Below, piece by piece: positions 17,871 to 26,009 of a stretch of 64,000 bases of DNA (within the stretch, counting starts at the first letter, position 1; every line of letters begins with the position of its first letter). The stretch lies in contig NZ_BMRY01000003.1 in assembly GCF_014648875.1 (NCBI RefSeq), forward strand, positions 372,001 to 436,000, read 5' to 3'. Below the pieces are notes generated by a model. The model was given only the letters and a program-made list of their open reading frames with translations. It had not been told where the DNA came from and made no database searches. This DNA is from Streptomyces parvus. GTDB taxonomy: Bacteria > Actinomycetota > Actinomycetes > Streptomycetales > Streptomycetaceae. The position numbers were made by a program, and so were the translations under genes.

Positions 17871-18725
17871 TCACTCCCACACGGCGGACACGTCCTGGGT
17901 CTCGACGCGCATCCCCAGCGGGACCCGCCAGGACTCCACGCAGACGGTGTACGTCTTCGAGCGCGTGGATCCCGCGCCGATCGGGGCGGGCAGGGGCTGG
18001 GACGAGGTGATGGTCGCCCAGTCGACGCCGAGGGCGCCGATGATGTGCGTGGCGAAGGTGACGGACCCCGAGCGCGCGGGGGAGCCCCCGGTGTTGCGGA
18101 ACTCCACGGTCACCTTCTCGCACCACCGCTTGTCCGCCGCCGCCCGCTGCGGGGCGCTCAGCGTGAGCGCGGCCGGGGTCGCGGGCGGATCGGAGGGCTT
18201 CGGGCTGCTGGGGGTGCCGGGACTGCCGGGCCCCGGAGGCGACGGGTTGCCCGTGCCCCCGCCGCCCGGCTTCGAGGGCCCGGAGGGGTCCGCAGGCCGT
18301 GAGGGGGCTGCCCCAGGCCCGCCGGACGAACCGGCAGCCTGGCGCCCGCCCGGCGGCGTCGTACGCGCCCCGCCGGACCCGCCCTGGGCGTCACCGGACC
18401 GGCCGTCACCCGGGGAGCCGGCGCTCGGCGACGCACCGGGACCCGGTGACGTACCGACGCTCGGTGACGTACCACCGCCACCACGCCCCCTGCCCCCGGC
18501 GCTCCCGCTCCCGCTCTCGTCGAGGGGGGTGAGCGTCACGTCGCCCGAGGGCACCCCGTCCGGGGGAGGCTTCGAGCTTCCGGCGGCCGCGCCCACGGCC
18601 GTGTAACCGTCACCCGGCCCGCTGCCGCAGCCGGACAGCAGGCCGGTGCCCAGGCACAGCGCGGCCGCCGAGGCGGCGATGGCGGTGCCTCGGCGGCCGG
18701 TGGAGCCGTATGTCTGACGTCGCAT
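17871..18725 (-). CDS. Putative lipoprotein with Pro/Gly/Ser-rich stalk
   Basis: A 284-residue exported protein. The signal peptide ends in a lipobox LLSGC, giving a lipid-anchored Cys near residue 33. Residues about 40-185 are a Gly/Pro/Ser-rich low-complexity stalk, probably spanning the cell wall. The last 100 residues are a compact beta-rich domain with two Cys (RWCEKVTVEFRNTG and TVCVESW) that may form a disulfide. I do not recognise this domain by name. Low-complexity content makes the stalk length prone to change between strains. Confidence 0.75.
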   Translation of the reverse strand: MRRQTYGSTGRRGTAIAASAAALCLGTGLLSGCGSGPGDGYTAVGAAAGSSKPPPDGVPSGDVTLTPLDESGSGSAGGRGRGGGGTSPSVGTSPGPGASPSAGSPGDGRSGDAQGGSGGARTTPPGGRQAAGSSGGPGAAPSRPADPSGPSKPGGGGTGNPSPPGPGSPGTPSSPKPSDPPATPAALTLSAPQRAAADKRWCEKVTVEFRNTGGSPARSGSVTFATHIIGALGVDWATITSSQPLPAPIGAGSTRSKTYTVCVESWRVPLGMRVETQDVSAVWE

Positions 18726-18777
18726 CGCGTCAGTGTGTCTGACGCCCCGTCACATATGAACCCTCGTGAACCACTTT

Positions 18778-18831
18778 TCCGACGGTCCGACGGTCCGGTG
18801 GCTCTTCGGTTCCCCGGTTCTCCGGTTCTCC
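18778..18831. repeat. Two short 8-bp tandem repeats
   Basis: TCCGACGG twice (18778, 18786, then TCCGGTGG) and GGTTCTCC-type units three times (18808, 18816, 18824), packed into the space just downstream of the sigma gene that ends at 18845. Confidence 0.75.
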
Positions 18832-18844
18832 GACGACTCTCGGC

Positions 18845-19711
18845 TCAGTCGGCGATGAGCCCTTCCCTGAGCTGCGCGAGCGTGCGGGTCAGCAGCCGGG
18901 AGACGTGCATCTGGGAGATGCCGACCTCCTCGCCGATCTGCGACTGGGTCATGTTCGCGAAGAAGCGGAGCATGATGATCTGGCGTTCGCGCGGGGCGAG
19001 TTTGGCCAGCAGCGGCTTGAGCGACTCGCGGTACTCGACGCCCTCCAGCGCCGTGTCCTCGTACCCGAGGCGGTCGGCGAGCGAGCCCTCGCCGCCGTCG
19101 TCCTCGGGGGAGGGGGAGTCGAGCGAGGAGGCGGTGTAGGCGTTGCCGACGGCGAGACCGTCGACCACGTCCTCCTCGGACACCCCGAGGGCGCGGGCCA
19201 GCTCCGGGACGGTCGGCGAGCGGTCGAGCTTCTGCGCGAGCTCGTCGCTGGTCTTGGTCAGGGCGAGCCGCAGCTCCTGGAGACGGCGGGGGACCCGCAC
19301 GGACCAGGAGGTGTCGCGGAAGAAGCGTTTGATCTCGCCGACGACGGTGGGCATGGCGAACGTCGGGAACTCGACGCCGCGTTCGCAGTCGAACCGGTCG
19401 ATCGCCTTGATCAGGCCGATCGTGCCGACCTGGACGATGTCCTCCATCGGTTCGTTGCGGCTGCGGAACCGCGCCGCGGCGTACCGCACCAGCGGGAGGT
19501 TCAGTTCGATCAGTGTGTCCCGCACATAGGTCCGCTCCGGACTGTCCGTTCCCTCGGGGCCCGAGGCGGGGCCGAGCGCGGCGAGCCGCAGGAACAGGGA
19601 GCGGGACAGCGTGCGGGTGTCGATGGCTTCCGGCGAGCTGGTGAGCACGGCGGGTGCCGGCACGCTCTTCGTGAGCGTGAGCACCTTCGAGCTGCCCTGT
19701 TCTTCGGACAT
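18845..19711 (-). CDS. SigB/SigF-family RNA polymerase sigma factor (SigN-like)
   Basis: A 288-residue group 3 sigma factor. Region 2 has [37 protein letters not shown], then [22 protein letters not shown], region 3 has RLQELRLALTKTSDELAQ and the region 4 HTH reads [21 protein letters not shown]. Neighbouring sigF-like gene and the downstream tadA/upp order recall SCO4034 (sigN) of S. coelicolor, where the paralogues act in stress response and sporulation; the name is from synteny remembered, not searched. ATG 19711 has AAGGGGG upstream. Such factors are normally held by an anti-sigma factor, none of which is encoded nearby. Confidence 0.9.
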   Translation of the reverse strand: MSEEQGSSKVLTLTKSVPAPAVLTSSPEAIDTRTLSRSLFLRLAALGPASGPEGTDSPERTYVRDTLIELNLPLVRYAAARFRSRNEPMEDIVQVGTIGLIKAIDRFDCERGVEFPTFAMPTVVGEIKRFFRDTSWSVRVPRRLQELRLALTKTSDELAQKLDRSPTVPELARALGVSEEDVVDGLAVGNAYTASSLDSPSPEDDGGEGSLADRLGYEDTALEGVEYRESLKPLLAKLAPRERQIIMLRFFANMTQSQIGEEVGISQMHVSRLLTRTLAQLREGLIAD

Positions 19712-19824
19712 GCCACCCCCTTGAGGTCGCGGACGGTCGCGGTGGCCGCGACCATCGGAGGAACGCAGCCTCCACCTGAATACCGGAGGTAGGGCTGCGG
19801 CAAACGCGCTTCGAGCAGAATGTC

Positions 19825-19860
19825 ACATGTCGGCAACACGCTGTAGTGACATGTCGACAA
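19825..19860. promoter_or_regulatory. Direct repeat ACATGTCGRCAA upstream of the SigN-like gene
   Basis: ACATGTCGGCAA (19825-19836) and ACATGTCGACAA (19849-19860) are 11 of 12 identical and 24 bases apart start to start, roughly two helical turns. The palindrome GACATGTC at 19848-19855 recurs at 20903-20910 ahead of the neighbouring sigma gene. They may be binding sites of a shared regulator; which one is unknown. Confidence 0.45.
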
Positions 19861-19945
19861 GTCAGCGCCGAATCCGCCCTGGAAACAGGGGGTGTAGCCC
19901 TTTTATGCCGTCAGAACTGCTCTGTGGACGGTCTACCCGTTCCGG

Positions 19946-20827
19946 TTACGCCTCGATCCTGTTTGCGGATCTCAGTCGGGCGAAACTTCGGGCGAGGAGC
20001 CTTGACACGTGCATCTGGGAGACGCCCAGCTCGGCGCTGATCTGAGACTGGGTCAAGTTGCTGTAGTAGCGCAGCAGGAGGATGCGCTGTTCGCGCTCGG
20101 GAAGCTGGACGAGGAGGTGCCGGACAAGGTCGCGGTGCTCGACACCGGCGAGCGCCGGGTCTTCGTAGCCGAGCCGGTCCAGCAGCCCGGGCAGCCCGTC
20201 ACCTTCCTGGGCGGCCTCCAGTGAGGTCGCGTGGTACGAGCGCCCGGCTTCGATGCAGGCCAGCACCTCGTCCTCGGAGATCTTCAGCCGCTCGGCGATC
20301 TCGGCGGTGGTCGGGGACCGCCCGTGAGCGGTCGTCAGGTCCTCGGTGGCGCCGGTGACCTGCACCCAGAGCTCGTGCAGCCGGCGGGGGACGTGGACGG
20401 TGCGCACGTTGTCGCGAAAGTAACGTTTGATCTCGCCGACGACGGTGGGCATCGCGAACGTGGGGAACTGGACGCCGCGCTCCGGGTCGAACCGGTCGAT
20501 GGCGTTGATCAGTCCGATCGTGCCGACCTGGACGACGTCCTCCATCGGCTCGTTGCGGCTGCGGAAGCGCGCGGCGGCGTACCGGACGAGGGGGAGGTTC
20601 GCCTCGATGAGGGCGGCCCGGACCCGGCGGTGTTCCGGAGTGCCCGGCTCCAGGTTCTTGAGCTGACCGAAGAGGACCTGCGTGAGCGCCCTGGTGTCGG
20701 CGCCGCGAGCCCTGGCGGGCCGGGCGGACGGGTCCGGGGTCTCGGTCTGGATGTCGTCCTCGGCCGGGGCGGGCGGGACGGTTTGGACGGCCTGGGGAGG
20801 CACTTGAGGCGCTGTACTGGCCGGCAC
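19946..20827 (-). CDS. sigF: SigB/SigF-family RNA polymerase sigma factor (SigF-like)
   Basis: A 293-residue group 3 sigma factor, about 60-65% similar by eye to its neighbour at 18845. Region 2: [37 protein letters not shown]; region 4 [24 protein letters not shown]. The first 45 residues are a Pro/Ala-rich extension. By position beside the SigN-like gene and upstream of tadA and upp it corresponds to SCO4035, sigF, which acts late in spore maturation. The start is GTG 20827 with AAAGGGG upstream at about 10 bases. The symbol rests on remembered gene order. Confidence 0.85.
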   Translation of the reverse strand: MPASTAPQVPPQAVQTVPPAPAEDDIQTETPDPSARPARARGADTRALTQVLFGQLKNLEPGTPEHRRVRAALIEANLPLVRYAAARFRSRNEPMEDVVQVGTIGLINAIDRFDPERGVQFPTFAMPTVVGEIKRYFRDNVRTVHVPRRLHELWVQVTGATEDLTTAHGRSPTTAEIAERLKISEDEVLACIEAGRSYHATSLEAAQEGDGLPGLLDRLGYEDPALAGVEHRDLVRHLLVQLPEREQRILLLRYYSNLTQSQISAELGVSQMHVSRLLARSFARLRSANRIEA

Positions 20828-20847
20828 GGTGACGCCACCCCTTTGCG

Positions 20848-20872
20848 GTCAACTAGTCAACTACGGTCAACT
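20848..20872. repeat. Three GTCAACT direct repeats in the sigF leader
   Basis: GTCAACT occurs at 20848, 20856 (as AGTCAACT) and 20866 within 25 bases, just upstream of the sigF start. On the coding strand these read AGTTGAC, each containing TTGAC. They could be regulator half-sites or overlapping -35 elements. Confidence 0.5.
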
Positions 20873-20984
20873 CATCCGTCAAAAGCGGTCATAGCATCAC
20901 AAGACATGTCCACTGTGTGCAAGCACCGCATAGTGCCGTGTTGACGTCATAAGGGTTTAAACAGAGCAAATGGTCCATAGGGAA

Positions 20985-21009
20985 ACCCCTCGCCGAAACG
21001 ACGAGGGGT
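20985..21009 (-). terminator. Hairpin after the Dabb gene
   Basis: Arms ACCCCTCG (20985-20992) and CGAGGGGT (21002-21009) pair perfectly with a 9-base loop, followed in the minus direction by TTTCCC. It lies about 50 bases beyond the stop of the gene at 21058. Confidence 0.6.
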
Positions 21010-21057
21010 CGGGTGAACCGGGGGCGGGGAGCGGTGGACCGGTCTCCGTGGGCGGGG

Positions 21058-21351
21058 TCAGAAGGGGTAGTCCGCGATCACCCAAGTGGCGAATTCGCGC
21101 CACTGTCCGGCGGCGGCCTGGTGGGCCGGGTGCTCGATGTACCGCTTGAGGGCGTCCTCGTCGGCGACGGCGGAGTTGATGGCGTAGTCGTACGCGATCG
21201 GCCGGTCGGTGATGTTCCAGGCGCACTCCCAGAACTCCAGCTCCGGGACCTGCCCGGCCAGCTCCCGGAAGGCCCGGTCCCCGGCGACGACCCGCGGGTC
21301 GTCCCGCTCGACGCCGTCGTTCAGCTTGAAGAGGACCAGGTGGCGGATCAT
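21058..21351 (-). CDS. Dabb (stress-responsive alpha/beta barrel) family protein
   Basis: A 97-residue protein: MIRHLVLFKLNDGV at the N-terminus, GRELAGQVPELEFWE-like centre (RELAGQVPELEFWECAWN) and YIEHPAHQA near the C-terminus form the dimeric ferredoxin-like A/B barrel of the Dabb family. Members act as small cyclases, monooxygenases or proteins of unknown role induced by stress. It sits 10 bases after a 54-residue membrane protein gene on the same strand and is probably co-transcribed with it. Confidence 0.85.
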   Translation of the reverse strand: MIRHLVLFKLNDGVERDDPRVVAGDRAFRELAGQVPELEFWECAWNITDRPIAYDYAINSAVADEDALKRYIEHPAHQAAAGQWREFATWVIADYPF

Positions 21352-21361
21352 CGGACGGCTC

Positions 21362-21526
21362 CTACTTCACCAGTTCTGACATGAAGTCACCGACGCTCTG
21401 CGCGGCGGTGGAAATACCCTCGAACCCTACCTGGACCAGTTCGGCGGCCCGCTCGGGAGACATGATGATCGTGTACAGCACGAAGACCACCAGCATGTAG
21501 ATGATGATCGTCTTTGCCTTGGCCAC
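21362..21526 (-). CDS. 54-residue single-pass membrane protein
   Basis: A short gene starting at GTG 21526 with GGAGG and AAGGA upstream. The product begins MAKAKTIIIYMLVVFVLYTIIM, a single membrane helix at residues about 6-22, then an amphipathic cytoplasmic or surface segment SPERAAELVQVGFEGISTAAQ ending in SVGDFMSELVK. Codon use is typical for the region, the start has a ribosome-binding site, and the stop is 10 bases before the Dabb start, all of which support a real gene. Function unknown. Confidence 0.75.
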   Translation of the reverse strand: MAKAKTIIIYMLVVFVLYTIIMSPERAAELVQVGFEGISTAAQSVGDFMSELVK

Positions 21527-21969
21527 AATCCTTGCCTCCCCATCGACCTCACGTGCGATCGGGCGATTGTATCCGCACGAATGGCCGTATCCAGTGGTCG
21601 TTTTCGATCACTGATGCGCCTTTTAAGGACCTACGGCCCAGCCATCAAGGCCTTTCGCCGGACCCGGAGAGCCTCGTCGCCCGGCACGATGGACAGCGAG
21701 CCCGACGGGACCAGGCAGGACCCGGAAGGCCGGAACAGGGCCTCTCTGTGGGGCCGGCCGCCGCGCGATCCCCCCTGACCGCGACGGACGACCAGCAGGC
21801 CCTGTTCTCACCGGGGGAAGCGGCTTGTCCCCCCGATGCCGCTTCCCCCGACCTGACTGCTGGACCGGAGCGCCCGGCCGCCGTACTTCCTCTGTACCGG
21901 CGACCGGGCGCTCTGCTGTCCGCATGTCCGCATGTCCGCATGTCCGCAGGGCGCAGGCATCACAACGGT
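21527..21969. other. Intergenic stretch without a recognisable gene
   Basis: About 440 bases between the start of the small membrane protein and the 3' end of the phosphotransferase gene. No reading frame on either strand has a ribosome-binding site or a protein I recognise. The only structure seen is the 8-bp repeat at its right end. The left part must hold the promoter of the 54-residue protein gene. Confidence 0.5.
21917..21948. repeat. 8-bp tandem repeat, four perfect units
   Basis: TGTCCGCA occurs four times in a row (21917, 21925, 21933, 21941) without mismatch, 21 bases beyond the stop of the phosphotransferase gene. Perfect short arrays of this kind can change copy number by slippage. 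Confidence 0.95.
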
Positions 21970-22953
21970 TCAGGCATAACTCTCGAAGAGCGACTCCACG
22001 TACCCCTCCAGCCGCTGAGCGAGGACGTCGGCGGTCAGATCGACGCGACCCAGTTCACGCCAGGGGACAGCGACCTTCTCCCCGTCGGGGGCGAAGCCCA
22101 GCGCGTCCAGCAGCCGCCAGTAGAGATGGTCGGTGGCGTCTCCGGCCAGGGTTCCTCCCGCGGCGACGTACCGATCGGCGAACCGCATGCCCGCGGGAAT
22201 CCCGTGCAGCAGAGCGAGGGCCGTCGAGCAGTGCGCCACGTCCAGATCGGCGGGCCCCCAGGAGGTCTCCACCCAGTCCACGACCCCGCTGATCCGGAGA
22301 TCGTCACCGGTGCCGCTGAAGAGGACGTTCCCCGGGTGGAAGTCGCGATGCAGAAAACACCCCCGGTAGGCGGGAGGTTCGCGGCGGATGACGTCGACGG
22401 CCCGTTGCCAGAGCTCGGGCCGCGCGCTGGCCGAGGGCAGGATCACCCGCTCGGGAGAGGCCCAGGCCTGATAGGTCCGGGGACGTTGCCGCGCGGCCAC
22501 GGGAAGCCGATGAATGCGCACGAGCTGCCGCGCCAGCAGGTCGGCGCGGTCATCGGCACCGCGATCGCCCAGGAGCAGCGCCCCCGGCAACAGGGACATG
22601 AGCAGGGAGGGGTGATCGCAGTGCTCGGCCGCCGCGTCCACGGCGACGAGGGTGGCCGCCGGTACGTCCGTATCGCCGAGGAGGCGCAGGATGTCCGCCT
22701 CACGGTTCAGCAGGCCCTCTGCGTGCCGAACGTAGAAGGGTTTGACGAAGGACCGCAGAACGAGCGAGCGGGGGCCACCGGGTCCGCCGACATCCAGCCG
22801 CCGCATCTCCGACGTCCAGCCACCGCGCAGCGACACGACCTGCTCGATGTACTCCGCCTCGGAGAGCCCCTTCTTCTCCACCCAGGATCGCGTGGCATCC
22901 CAGCTCGGACGGTCGCCGGCATCCACACCGATGCTTACTGCTCTCTCGCTCAT
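21970..22953 (-). CDS. Aminoglycoside phosphotransferase (APH)-family kinase
   Basis: A 327-residue protein-kinase-fold enzyme. The catalytic loop is CFLHRDFHPGNVLF (His-Arg-Asp with the following Asn) and the metal-binding motif follows as ISGVVDWVETSWGP. The N-lobe is short, with LVLRSFVKPF in the place of the ATP-lysine strand. Family members phosphorylate aminoglycosides, macrolides, homoserine, choline or sugars; nothing here shows which. It has its own upstream region of about 200 bases and is not obviously in an operon. Confidence 0.88.
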   Translation of the reverse strand: MSERAVSIGVDAGDRPSWDATRSWVEKKGLSEAEYIEQVVSLRGGWTSEMRRLDVGGPGGPRSLVLRSFVKPFYVRHAEGLLNREADILRLLGDTDVPAATLVAVDAAAEHCDHPSLLMSLLPGALLLGDRGADDRADLLARQLVRIHRLPVAARQRPRTYQAWASPERVILPSASARPELWQRAVDVIRREPPAYRGCFLHRDFHPGNVLFSGTGDDLRISGVVDWVETSWGPADLDVAHCSTALALLHGIPAGMRFADRYVAAGGTLAGDATDHLYWRLLDALGFAPDGEKVAVPWRELGRVDLTADVLAQRLEGYVESLFESYA

Positions 22954-23157
22954 GGGGGCAGGCTAGCGATCGGCCGACGGATGCGTTCCGTGAACCGGGG
23001 CGGTCAGTAAGGCTGTTGGGGTCCCCCCCGGGGCTTACGAGGTCCTGGGCCCGCTGGCACACCCCCGGACCGAACCGGGGGCTATCCCCCGTCGTCCCCC
23101 GGCCCCCTGTCCCCTCGCCAGTCCGGCGCCGGCCGACGGGGAGGTCAGAGAGGTGGG

Positions 23158-24192
23158 TCAGACGGGTTTGAGGAGGGTGCGGAGGTTGGCCATGTGGGTT
23201 TTGACGGCGGCGATTTGGGTGGCGTCGGGGGTTGTGGTGTTGCTGCCTGTGGTGTGGGTTTGGTGGCAGGGGCGGCAGAGGCCGTCGGGGAGGGCTTCGG
23301 GTTGGCCGGGGCGGCCGCAGTCGGTGCATTCGACGAGGAGGCGGCGGGTGGGGGTGGGGGTGTCGGTGGGGGTGTTTGGGGTGGTGGCTGGGAGTTGGGG
23401 CGGCAGTTTGTCGATGAGGCGGCGGCGGAGGAGTCCGATGGGGGAGTCGACTTGGGTGGGGAGTCCTGCGGTGAGGGCGTTGGTGAGGTAGTCGGTGGTG
23501 ACGCCTCGGTCGAGCCATTGGGTGGCGAGGGGTTCGAGGGTGGTGCAGTCGTCGGCGGAGAGGGCGAGCCGGTGGTCGTTGCGGCCGAGGCGGGCGAGGG
23601 CGAGGTAGGCGGAGGAGGGAGCGGCTTCCCGGGTGGGCGGAGCGGGCTCGGGGGTCGGTGCCTGGGTTGGCTGCGCGGGTTCGGCGTCCCGGGCCTGGGG
23701 TGGGGTGCGCTGCTGCGGTACGGCGGTGGGTGCGGAGTCCTGTTCGGCGGACGGCGGGTTCTCCGGCCGCGCGGGCGGCGGCGGTTCCTCGGCCGGGACC
23801 CACGGGGGCGGCGGGGCTGTGTCCTGAGCGGGTGCTGCGGTCTGGGTGGCGGTTTCGGTGGCGAGGTAGGTGTTCCACCACTCGTTGTCGCGGGCGGTGC
23901 GGGACCAGAAGGTGCGGAAGACCCAGCGGGTTTCGTCGCCCGCGCCGACGGAGCACCGGACACGCCGCAGGTGCCCGGCGACGGACAAGGCCTTCAGGGA
24001 GGTGGAGACGGCCTGCTGTCCGTAGAGCGGGAGCTGCTTGGCGAGTTGCTTCACGCTCATCTCAGCGCCGTCGGGGAGGTGGTCGACGAACCCGGCGACG
24101 TAGCGTTCGCGAGTCGGGAGAAGGGCGAAGTCATCGTGATTACAGGCTTGTTGGCCGGGTGCGGAGCGTTTGCCGTAGCCGGGCTTGGCCAT
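23158..24192 (-). CDS. HTH protein with Pro-rich linker and C-terminal zinc ribbon
   Basis: A 344-residue protein. Residues about 20-90 resemble a MarR-like winged helix (YVAGFVDHLPDGAEMSVKQLAKQLPLYGQQAVSTSLKALSVAGHLRRVR). A Pro/Ala/Glu-rich linker follows (about 115-200), then a helical segment ALARLGRNDHRLALSADDC, and near the end a four-Cys zinc ribbon, ECTDCGRPGQ...LCRPCHQTH. Streptomyces genomes carry many paralogues of this layout, often in accessory DNA; their function is not established. ATG 24192 fits the paralogues; a TTG at 24252 would add 20 residues. The Pro/Thr-rich composition is unlike the flanking genes. Confidence 0.75.
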   Translation of the reverse strand: MAKPGYGKRSAPGQQACNHDDFALLPTRERYVAGFVDHLPDGAEMSVKQLAKQLPLYGQQAVSTSLKALSVAGHLRRVRCSVGAGDETRWVFRTFWSRTARDNEWWNTYLATETATQTAAPAQDTAPPPPWVPAEEPPPPARPENPPSAEQDSAPTAVPQQRTPPQARDAEPAQPTQAPTPEPAPPTREAAPSSAYLALARLGRNDHRLALSADDCTTLEPLATQWLDRGVTTDYLTNALTAGLPTQVDSPIGLLRRRLIDKLPPQLPATTPNTPTDTPTPTRRLLVECTDCGRPGQPEALPDGLCRPCHQTHTTGSNTTTPDATQIAAVKTHMANLRTLLKPV

Positions 24193-24562
24193 CGGGTACG
24201 CAGGCGAGACTGCGGGGACGGGCAGGGCGGAGCTAAAGTGCTGGGTAGCCAATGGATCGTTCTTTCTAGGGTGTCGATCTTGCGGTTAGACCCCGGCTGG
24301 TGCTTCCAACACCGTGTCGGGGTCGTTCAGTTCTCGCACCGTAAGCGGCCGTCACGCTGCGCCGCAAGCTGTCACGATTAGTCATACCGGCTGGCCGTGA
24401 CGGGGTGGGTAGGTGGGGAAGGTTTTCCCAACCTCCCTCTTTTCCCTGCCGGTTAAAGAAGGAGCTCGAACCTCGGGGCTTGCATCCCGATGCCCGAGTC
24501 CCGGCACCCGAGCTTCGGGCCGGAGCTCCGTTCACGTACCCCCGGAAGAGTGAACCGACCCA

Positions 24563-24607
24563 CCCCCGAAGCCCGGGTCTCATGGCTCGGAACCCGAGCT
24601 TCGGGGG
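24563..24607. terminator. 16-bp-stem hairpin in a 650-base non-coding stretch
   Basis: Arms 24563-24578 (CCCCCGAAGCCCGGGT) and 24592-24607 match at 15 of 16 positions around a 13-base loop. The smaller hairpin CCCGA-GCT-TCGGG inside the right arm also occurs alone at 24507-24519. The whole stretch 24193-24838 shows no supported gene; it probably holds the promoter of the HTH gene on one side and of the small gene at 24839 on the other, with this hairpin between them. Confidence 0.55.
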
Positions 24608-24838
24608 TTTACGCCTTGCCCTCGCCCAGGGCTGCCCGCAGCCAGTCGAGGTCAGACGCGGACCCATTCCACGGGGCTGCTCCGGCAGTTGCTGCTGGGC
24701 ACCTGCAAGCATGTCCAGGGCGAGTCGTGGTTGCTTGATGAAGTCGCTGTACTCCGAGAGCGCGGGGGGAAATCGGATCGACGTCCCTCTGCCCTGCGGG
24801 CGAGTATGCGGGTTTACGTGACACCGCCCGGAGGTTCC

Positions 24839-25282
24839 GTGGGATCAGGAGACGCCGACATCGACTTCACGTTCACGGACCCGATCACCGTGCGCGTGGC
24901 TCTGGACGCACTGGCCCGGGTGGGCTGGGCCATGGACGTCTCCCTTGGGGGCCTCGCCTACATGATCGACGACGCGGACGGCATGTTCGAGTGGTACCGC
25001 AGCTCCCCCGCAGACGCCGACGAGGTGCTGGCCCGCCTGGACGCCCCCGGCAACCTGCCGTACAGCGTGGCGGTTGACGTCTATCACCTGGAGGCGGGGA
25101 CCGGAGGAATGCTCTTGTTCATGCCTGGTCGCACGGAAGTTGGCTTCGTGCCCACCATCGACCGTCGGCGTGTCCCTGTGGCGCCGGAGTTCACCGACCT
25201 CGCCTGGTACCTGCACGCCCTCGTACCTGCCTTCGCCGGGACAGGCCTCGAAGGATATGAGGCCACGGAGATCAAGCGCTGA
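24839..25282 (+). CDS. Small acidic protein, unrecognised family
   Basis: A 147-residue soluble protein with an alternating pattern of strands and helices (DIDFTFTDPITVRVALDALARVGW; MIDDADGMFEWYRSSPADADEVLARL; YSVAVDVYHLEAGTGGMLLFMPGRTEVGF). No motif points to an enzyme. GTG 24839 has GGAGG 4 bases upstream; ATG 24806 would add 11 residues. It lies 24 bases before the DUF4279 gene, so both are likely one transcript. Size, acidity and pairing resemble small immunity or phage-defence accessory proteins, but this is only an impression. Confidence 0.65.
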   Translation: MGSGDADIDFTFTDPITVRVALDALARVGWAMDVSLGGLAYMIDDADGMFEWYRSSPADADEVLARLDAPGNLPYSVAVDVYHLEAGTGGMLLFMPGRTEVGFVPTIDRRRVPVAPEFTDLAWYLHALVPAFAGTGLEGYEATEIKR

Positions 25283-25306
25283 GTCGCCGGTGCGTATTCT
25301 CCGTGG

Positions 25307-25777
25307 ATGCCTCTCCACCAGTACGTCTACTTTGCTCTGTCCAGCCGACGCATCACCGCGCAGGAGATAACTGATCTGCTGGGTATCGAGCCTGATGAGA
25401 CGAGAGTGGTCAACCCGCGCCGCCTACCCGCTGACCCTGCGAATCCGTTCTGGCAGGACTGGAAGGTCGTGTGCAGGGAGCCAGGCCTGTGCGTGGACGA
25501 ACAGATTGCGCGCGTCCTGGGCCGTCTCCGGCCGCAGGCGGACCGAATAGCCGAGCTCGTGAAGCAGTTCAACAGTGCAGAGGACGAAGGAGAGCCGGGC
25601 CTCGAAGCCCGGCTGGAGGTCGTGCGGTACTTCAACGACGAACAGCAGGAGAGGGGCGAGCACAACCTCTTCGGCTGGGCGCTGGGCCGCGAAGCAATCG
25701 ATTTCCTTGCCGCCACTGGCGCGTATCTGGACGTCGATGAGTACGACATGACCCCTGATGCCCGTGCGACCGGTTGA
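25307..25777 (+). CDS. DUF4279-like protein
   Basis: A 156-residue protein starting YVYFALSSRRITAQEITDLLGIEPDETR, which matches the opening of the DUF4279 family (beta strand, then a helix ending in LLGIEP). The middle is helical and acidic (AELVKQFNSAEDEGEPGLEARLEVVRYFNDEQ) and the end has LGREAIDFLAATGAYLDVDEYD, as in family members. Function is not established; such genes are frequent in polymorphic-toxin and accessory loci. Third codon positions include many A and T (for example ATA, ACT, GAT, AGA), fewer GC-endings than in neighbouring genes, consistent with later acquisition. Confidence 0.7.
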   Translation: MPLHQYVYFALSSRRITAQEITDLLGIEPDETRVVNPRRLPADPANPFWQDWKVVCREPGLCVDEQIARVLGRLRPQADRIAELVKQFNSAEDEGEPGLEARLEVVRYFNDEQQERGEHNLFGWALGREAIDFLAATGAYLDVDEYDMTPDARATG

Positions 25778-25791
25778 GGCGCAGGGCAAAG

Positions 25792-25824
25792 CGAAGGGCC
25801 CGGCTCATCGAGCCGGGCCCTTCG
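25792..25824. terminator. Bidirectional 15-bp-stem terminator
   Basis: A perfect 15-base stem (25792-25806 with 25810-25824; CGAAGGGCCCGGCTC) with a 3-base loop ATC. It separates the end of the DUF4279 gene from the 3' end of tRNA-Ser on the other strand and can stop transcription from both sides. Confidence 0.85.
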
Positions 25825-25831
25825 TCTACAG

Positions 25832-25919
25832 CGGTAGCGGTGGGATTTGAACCCACGGTGACGGGTTACGCCACACTCGCTTTCGAGGCGAGCTCCTTCG
25901 GCCGCTCGGACACGCTACC
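25832..25919 (-). tRNA. tRNA-Ser(CGA)
   Basis: An 88-base tRNA. The acceptor stem pairs GGTAGCG (5') with CGCTACC (3') with discriminator G. The anticodon arm is CTCGC-CTCGAAA-GCGAG, giving anticodon CGA (reads UCG). A long variable arm typical of class II serine tRNAs and a T-loop GGGTTCAAATCCC are present. No CCA is encoded. Genes for serine tRNAs are common integration points for mobile DNA in actinomycetes, which is notable because small atypical genes lie directly behind this one. Confidence 0.95.
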
Positions 25920-26009
25920 GAGAGAGAGCTTAGACCATCCCGGGCCGTGGACAGAAATCGGTTCTCGGGGCAGGAGCCCAACGTCGCCAGGCAGGCTGGT
26001 CTCACCTGG

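Noticed and set aside
24470..24520. Possible degenerate tRNA (GGTTCGAGCTCC on the minus strand with arm-like repeats upstream)
   Set aside because: The T-loop resembles TTCGA but the T stem does not pair, no acceptor stem is present and the supposed anticodon arm has an oversized loop.
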